Source of the DNA: Catenulispora sp. MAP5-51
Lineage (GTDB): Bacteria > Actinomycetota > Actinomycetes > Streptomycetales > Catenulisporaceae
Direction: 5' to 3'
Assembly: GCF_041261205.1 (NCBI RefSeq)
Contig: NZ_JBGCCH010000005.1
Span: forward strand, 310,001-374,000
Length of the DNA: 64,000 nt
Numbering within the stretch: the stretch's first letter is position 1; every line of letters starts with the position of its first letter. Shown here piece by piece: positions 61,227-64,000 of this stretch. Below the pieces are notes generated by a model that was not told the DNA's origin, searched no databases, and saw only the letters and a program-made list of their open reading frames with translations. A program made the position numbers and the translations under genes.

Positions 61227-62165
61227 TCAGCTGAAAGTCCGCCGGTACGCGTTCGGGCTGGTTCCCGTCGTCCGCTTGAACCGGTCGCGGAAGGCCGTCG
61301 CCGATCCGAACCCCACCTGCGCCGCGATCCGCTCGACCGAGTGCTGCGTGGTCTCCAGGAGGTGCTGCGCGCGCCGGATGCGGGCCCGGTGCAGCCACTG
61401 GAGCGGCGTGGTGCCGGTCTGTTCGCGGAAGCGGCGGATCAGCGTGCGGGTGCTCAGGCCGGCCTCGGCGGCGATGTCCGGGAGGGTGAGGTCGCGGCCG
61501 AGGTTGTCCTGGAGCCAGCCGAGCAGTGGTTCCAGGGTTCCGCCCTGGGGTGCGGGGGAGTGGTCCAGGACGATGAACTGGGCCTGGCCGCCCTCGCGTT
61601 CCAGCGGCATCACCGACAGGCGGGCCGAGTGGGCGGCGACCGCCGAGCCGTAGTCCTTGCGGACCATGTGCAGGCACAGGTCCAGGCCCGCCGCCGCGCC
61701 GGCGGAGGTGAGGAACTGGCCGTTGTCCACGTACAGCACGCTCGGGTCCACGTCGATCGCCGGGTGCGCCGCGGCGAGGTGGTCGGCGGCGAGCCAGTGC
61801 GTGGTGGCGCGCAGGCCGTCGAGCAGGCCGGTCGCGGCCAGCGGGAAGGTGCCGACGCAGATCGAGGCGATGCGCGTGCCGTTCGCCGCGGCGGCGCGCA
61901 GGGCCTGGCCGACGGCCGGCGGCAGCGGCGCCCGCGGGTTCTCGATGCCGGGCACGATGATCGTGTCCGCGTCCTGGAGGGCTTCCAGGCCGTACGGCGC
62001 GCGCAGGGTGAAGCTCCCCGCGCTCAGCTCGGGCTGCTCGGCGCACACACGTACCTGGTAGCCGGGCCGTCCGTCGGGCAGGCGGGCCCGGTTGAACACC
62101 TCGATCGGCGTCGCGAGGTCGAACGGGATGACGCCGTCCAGGGCGATGATGGCGACGGTGTGCAT
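61227..62165 (-). CDS. GlxA-family AraC-type regulator
   Basis: The 312-residue protein has a DJ-1/PfpI-like domain at 1-180, with Cys103 in S-I-C-V-G-T-F-P-L-A, the place of the family's nucleophile. An AraC HTH region follows at about 215-312 (L-P-D-I-A-A-E-A-G-L-S-T-R-T-L-I-R-R-F, then A-A-Q-V-G-F-G-S-A-T-A-F-R-D-R-F). Such proteins activate catabolic or stress genes. No obvious target operon is adjacent except the small membrane-protein genes on the other strand. Confidence 0.93.
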   Translation of the reverse strand: MHTVAIIALDGVIPFDLATPIEVFNRARLPDGRPGYQVRVCAEQPELSAGSFTLRAPYGLEALQDADTIIVPGIENPRAPLPPAVGQALRAAAANGTRIASICVGTFPLAATGLLDGLRATTHWLAADHLAAAHPAIDVDPSVLYVDNGQFLTSAGAAAGLDLCLHMVRKDYGSAVAAHSARLSVMPLEREGGQAQFIVLDHSPAPQGGTLEPLLGWLQDNLGRDLTLPDIAAEAGLSTRTLIRRFREQTGTTPLQWLHRARIRRAQHLLETTQHSVERIAAQVGFGSATAFRDRFKRTTGTSPNAYRRTFS

Positions 62166-62319
62166 GGCGAGAACATACCTCGGTGTGGACGGTGCTGACT
62201 ACGCTTGGTGGGCATGTTCGCGCACTTCAGAGCCGCAGATCGCGGTGTGGCGTTTTCCCGTTGAAACCTGTCACTATTGCCACTGGGACTCCGGTGCGGC
62301 CGCCGGATAGCGTCGCGAA

Positions 62320-62826
62320 GTGACCAAATTCCTTCTGTCGCTGCACGTCCTGGCAGCCATCATCGCGGTCGGGCCGGTGGCCGTCGCCGCGAGCATGTTC
62401 CCCAGATCCCTGCGCCGCGCTCACGAGGACTCCGGCGCGGTGACCGGGCTTCATCTGCTTCACCGCGTGTGCCGTGTGTACGCCGGCGTCGGCGTAGCCG
62501 TCCCCGTCTTCGGTTTCGCCACCGCGAGCAATATGCACGTTCTCGGCAGCGCCTGGCTGATCACGGCCATCGGGCTGACCGCCGTGGCCGCCGGTGTTCT
62601 CGCGCTGTGGATCCTGCCCGCGCAACAAGCCGCTCTGGCCGAGCTGGGAACAGCTGAGCCGGGGACAGCTGAGCCGGGGACGTCGGAGGCGCCGCCGGAG
62701 TCCCAGGGCGGTCCCGCCGTTCGGACCGCCGCCCGCCTGGCCGCCGCGACCGGCATCTTCAACCTGCTCTGGGCGACTGTCACGATCCTGATGATCGTGC
62801 GCCCCGGTTCGACGACGGGAGCGTGA
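62320..62826 (+). CDS. Small membrane protein, DUF2269-like
   Basis: The 168-residue protein starts with GTG and has four hydrophobic segments, with L-H-V-L-A-A-I-I-A-V-G-P in the first, as in DUF2269-type proteins. A cytoplasmic loop holds G-T-A-E-P-G-T-A-E-P-G, coded by an imperfect 15-bp repeat. It is followed at once by another small membrane-protein gene (three bases between), so they probably act together. Role unknown. Confidence 0.7.
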   Translation: MTKFLLSLHVLAAIIAVGPVAVAASMFPRSLRRAHEDSGAVTGLHLLHRVCRVYAGVGVAVPVFGFATASNMHVLGSAWLITAIGLTAVAAGVLALWILPAQQAALAELGTAEPGTAEPGTSEAPPESQGGPAVRTAARLAAATGIFNLLWATVTILMIVRPGSTTGA

Positions 62827-62829
62827 CCC

Positions 62830-63072
62830 GTGCCCACCCGCTTCTTCCGGATCGCGGCGCTCGTCGAGCTCGTCACGCTGATCGTGCTGCTGGCCAACCT
62901 CGCCACCGCGAACCTTCAGCCGGTCGCGTCGGTGATCGGCCCGACCCACGGCTGCGCGTATCTCGTCATCGTTCTGGCGACGTGGCGCAACGGCCGCGCG
63001 GCGTCCGCCACCAAGCTCACCGCGCTGGTGCCGGGGATCGGGGGCCTCATGGTCCTGCGAAAGGTGGCGTAG
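62830..63072 (+). CDS. DUF3817-like integral membrane protein
   Basis: The 80-residue protein has the pattern of DUF3817 proteins: F-R-I-A-A-L-V-E at the start, then G-P-T-H-G in the middle and a second and third helix. It starts with GTG, three bases after the previous stop, so it is translationally linked. Function unknown. Confidence 0.75.
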   Translation: MPTRFFRIAALVELVTLIVLLANLATANLQPVASVIGPTHGCAYLVIVLATWRNGRAASATKLTALVPGIGGLMVLRKVA

Positions 63073-63088
63073 GCGGAACGAGCGAAAC

Positions 63089-63125
63089 GAGTCCGGGGCG
63101 CCCCGTCGCGGGAGGCCCCGGACTC
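63089..63125. terminator. Bidirectional stem-loop terminator
   Basis: GAGTCCGGGGC pairs perfectly with GCCCCGGACTC (11 bp) around a 15-nt loop between convergent genes. Confidence 0.75.
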
Positions 63126-63133
63126 GCGGTCAC

Positions 63134-63547
63134 CTACCGCCGGGCGGCCTGGCTCGGCTCCATCGCCGAGGCCCCGACACTGCCCGCCATCTGCGCGTTC
63201 TGCGCGGCGCTGAGGGTGTCGGCCCCACTGCCGGCGCCCACGACGTTGGTGATCCGGAACTTCACCGGCGGACCGTCGCCCTTGTTCGGCTTGTCGTGCG
63301 GCCGGCACATCACGACCGAGCCCACCTCCAGCGGCTCGTCGAGGTTGCCCGGGACGTAGGCCCGCACCTGTTTACCCCCGTTCATCGGGGACAGGACGGC
63401 CACGCGCGGCATGAGTTTCTCCGTGCCGTCGGGCTTCGTCTCGCGCCGGGTGAAGTCGGCGAACTCGGTCACCTTGTAGCGGTGCCGCACGTCGGACTTG
63501 GCGACATGCTCACCGTTGCCCTCGTTCTTCTTGCTGGACTTGGACAT
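63134..63547 (-). CDS. Hypothetical small soluble protein
   Basis: The 137-residue protein begins M-S-K-S-S-K-K-N-E and follows AAGGAGG at good spacing, so it is really translated. A beta-rich centre (Y-K-V-T-E-F-A-D-F, P-R-V-A-V-L-S-P, V-M-C-R-P-H-D-K-P-N) could be an OB- or SH3-like barrel. The C-terminal 35 residues are Ala-rich. No family is recognised. Confidence 0.65.
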   Translation of the reverse strand: MSKSSKKNEGNGEHVAKSDVRHRYKVTEFADFTRRETKPDGTEKLMPRVAVLSPMNGGKQVRAYVPGNLDEPLEVGSVVMCRPHDKPNKGDGPPVKFRITNVVGAGSGADTLSAAQNAQMAGSVGASAMEPSQAARR

Positions 63548-63627
63548 CGCCTCAAGACCTCCTTCAGGTCGAGCGGACCCCCACCCAGCAACTCATCGGG
63601 GCCGCACGCGTGTCCTGCGGATCGCCG

Positions 63628-64000
63628 TCATCCGGGTGACTTCGAGGAAAGGTCCAGCCACGCGGAGGTGAGGTGCACCGTGACGGCCGCGGGGGCTTGC
63701 GGGTCCACCGGGACGGACACGTCGATGCCGGGGGTCGGCCAGGGCGGCGGGGTCGGCGGGGGCGGCGGATCGGACGGCTGGATCGCAGGATTCGGAGTAC
63801 CGGTCACAGAGGGCTGGGTCACGACTGGTGTCGACTGCGGCGCGGCGGTGGGTTGGGCCGGCGAGTGCGTGGTCTGCGATGCCGATGCCGGAGTGGCAGC
63901 CGGGGGTGCGGCATGGCGCGGTGCGTACTGGACCGGCTGGGGGTGGGAGGGCTTGGCAGCTGGTTGTGGGCTTGGCGTCTCGGCGACCGGCGCCGCGGTC
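63628..64000 (-). CDS. C-terminal end of a proline-rich protein, partial
   Basis: The frame ends at 63628 and stays open to the edge of the window, giving at least 124 residues; the start is outside. It is rich in Pro, Ala, Ser and Thr (P-P-P-P-P-T-P-P-P-W), with a more structured end, V-T-V-H-L-T-S-A-W-L-D-L. It may be the C-terminal tail of a larger surface or cytoskeletal protein. It lies 80 bp upstream of the unknown gene at 63134-63547 on the same strand. Confidence 0.6.
   Translation of the reverse strand, partial: TAAPVAETPSPQPAAKPSHPQPVQYAPRHAAPPAATPASASQTTHSPAQPTAAPQSTPVVTQPSVTGTPNPAIQPSDPPPPPTPPPWPTPGIDVSVPVDPQAPAAVTVHLTSAWLDLSSKSPG

Overview
The window is very GC-rich, with third codon positions almost all G or C, dense overlapping operons, frequent GTG and TTG starts, and many LacI, TetR, XRE and NarL-type regulators. 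It also carries Tat and lipoprotein exporters of carbohydrate transporters. This points to a soil actinomycete. A Catenulispora- or Streptomyces-like genome is my inference; no rRNA or other marker fixes the taxon. No phage, IS element, CRISPR array or origin was recognised. Layout: (1) 1-2548, the end of a sugar-binding protein and two permeases of a MalEFG-type importer, then a gamma-carbonic-anhydrase-like left-handed beta-helix protein. (2) 3284-5636, an unusual trio: a 15-cysteine double-psi beta-barrel-like protein with no signal peptide, a Tat-exported protein and a MauE-type membrane protein. (3) 5938-7383, a DUF4265 gene, a tRNA-like element and decayed sequence. (4) 7384-21225, a polysaccharide-use cluster: a secreted ricin-type protein, a beta-helix protein, a PL8 lyase, an LplABC/YtcQ-type importer, and on the other strand a 2-hydroxyacid dehydrogenase, a LacI regulator and a DUF2264 protein. 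Three copies of a 14-bp operator (best copy AGTAAGCGCTTACT) sit before the transcription units and tie them into one regulon. (5) 21212-29662, GNAT, TetR/SDR pair, a secreted beta-helix/Fn3 protein, ribokinase, a small RHH-like gene, an ArsR-SRPBCC fusion and a DUF2079 membrane protein.

(6) 29776-35669 is a complete core L-rhamnose pathway: a divergent LacI regulator, isomerase, bifunctional aldolase/dehydrogenase and kinase, with a 16-bp perfect operator palindrome in the divergent gap. (7) 35790-37124 is an orphan histidine kinase. (8) 37378-53616 is the most interesting region. It holds an FHA-containing EssC/EccC-like FtsK ATPase, a WXG100-like protein, a transmembrane Ser/Thr kinase, a NarL-type response regulator, a lipoprotein, a 1127-residue exported protein of unknown type, a CHAT protease with intact His/Cys dyad, and a protein fusing a TIR domain to a ubiquitin-like beta-grasp domain. 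It resembles a stripped type VII secretion locus joined to immune-type effector domains.

(9) 53613-57438 holds NUDIX, XRE-TPR, an unknown helical protein and a PucR remnant. (10) 57460-60893 is a xylose/ribose-type ABC importer. (11) 61227-64000 holds a GlxA-type AraC regulator, two small membrane proteins, an unknown protein and the end of a proline-rich protein that runs off the window.

Recurring small tandem duplications at gene ends (4663-4742, 14821-14880, 26960-27056) are a local peculiarity.
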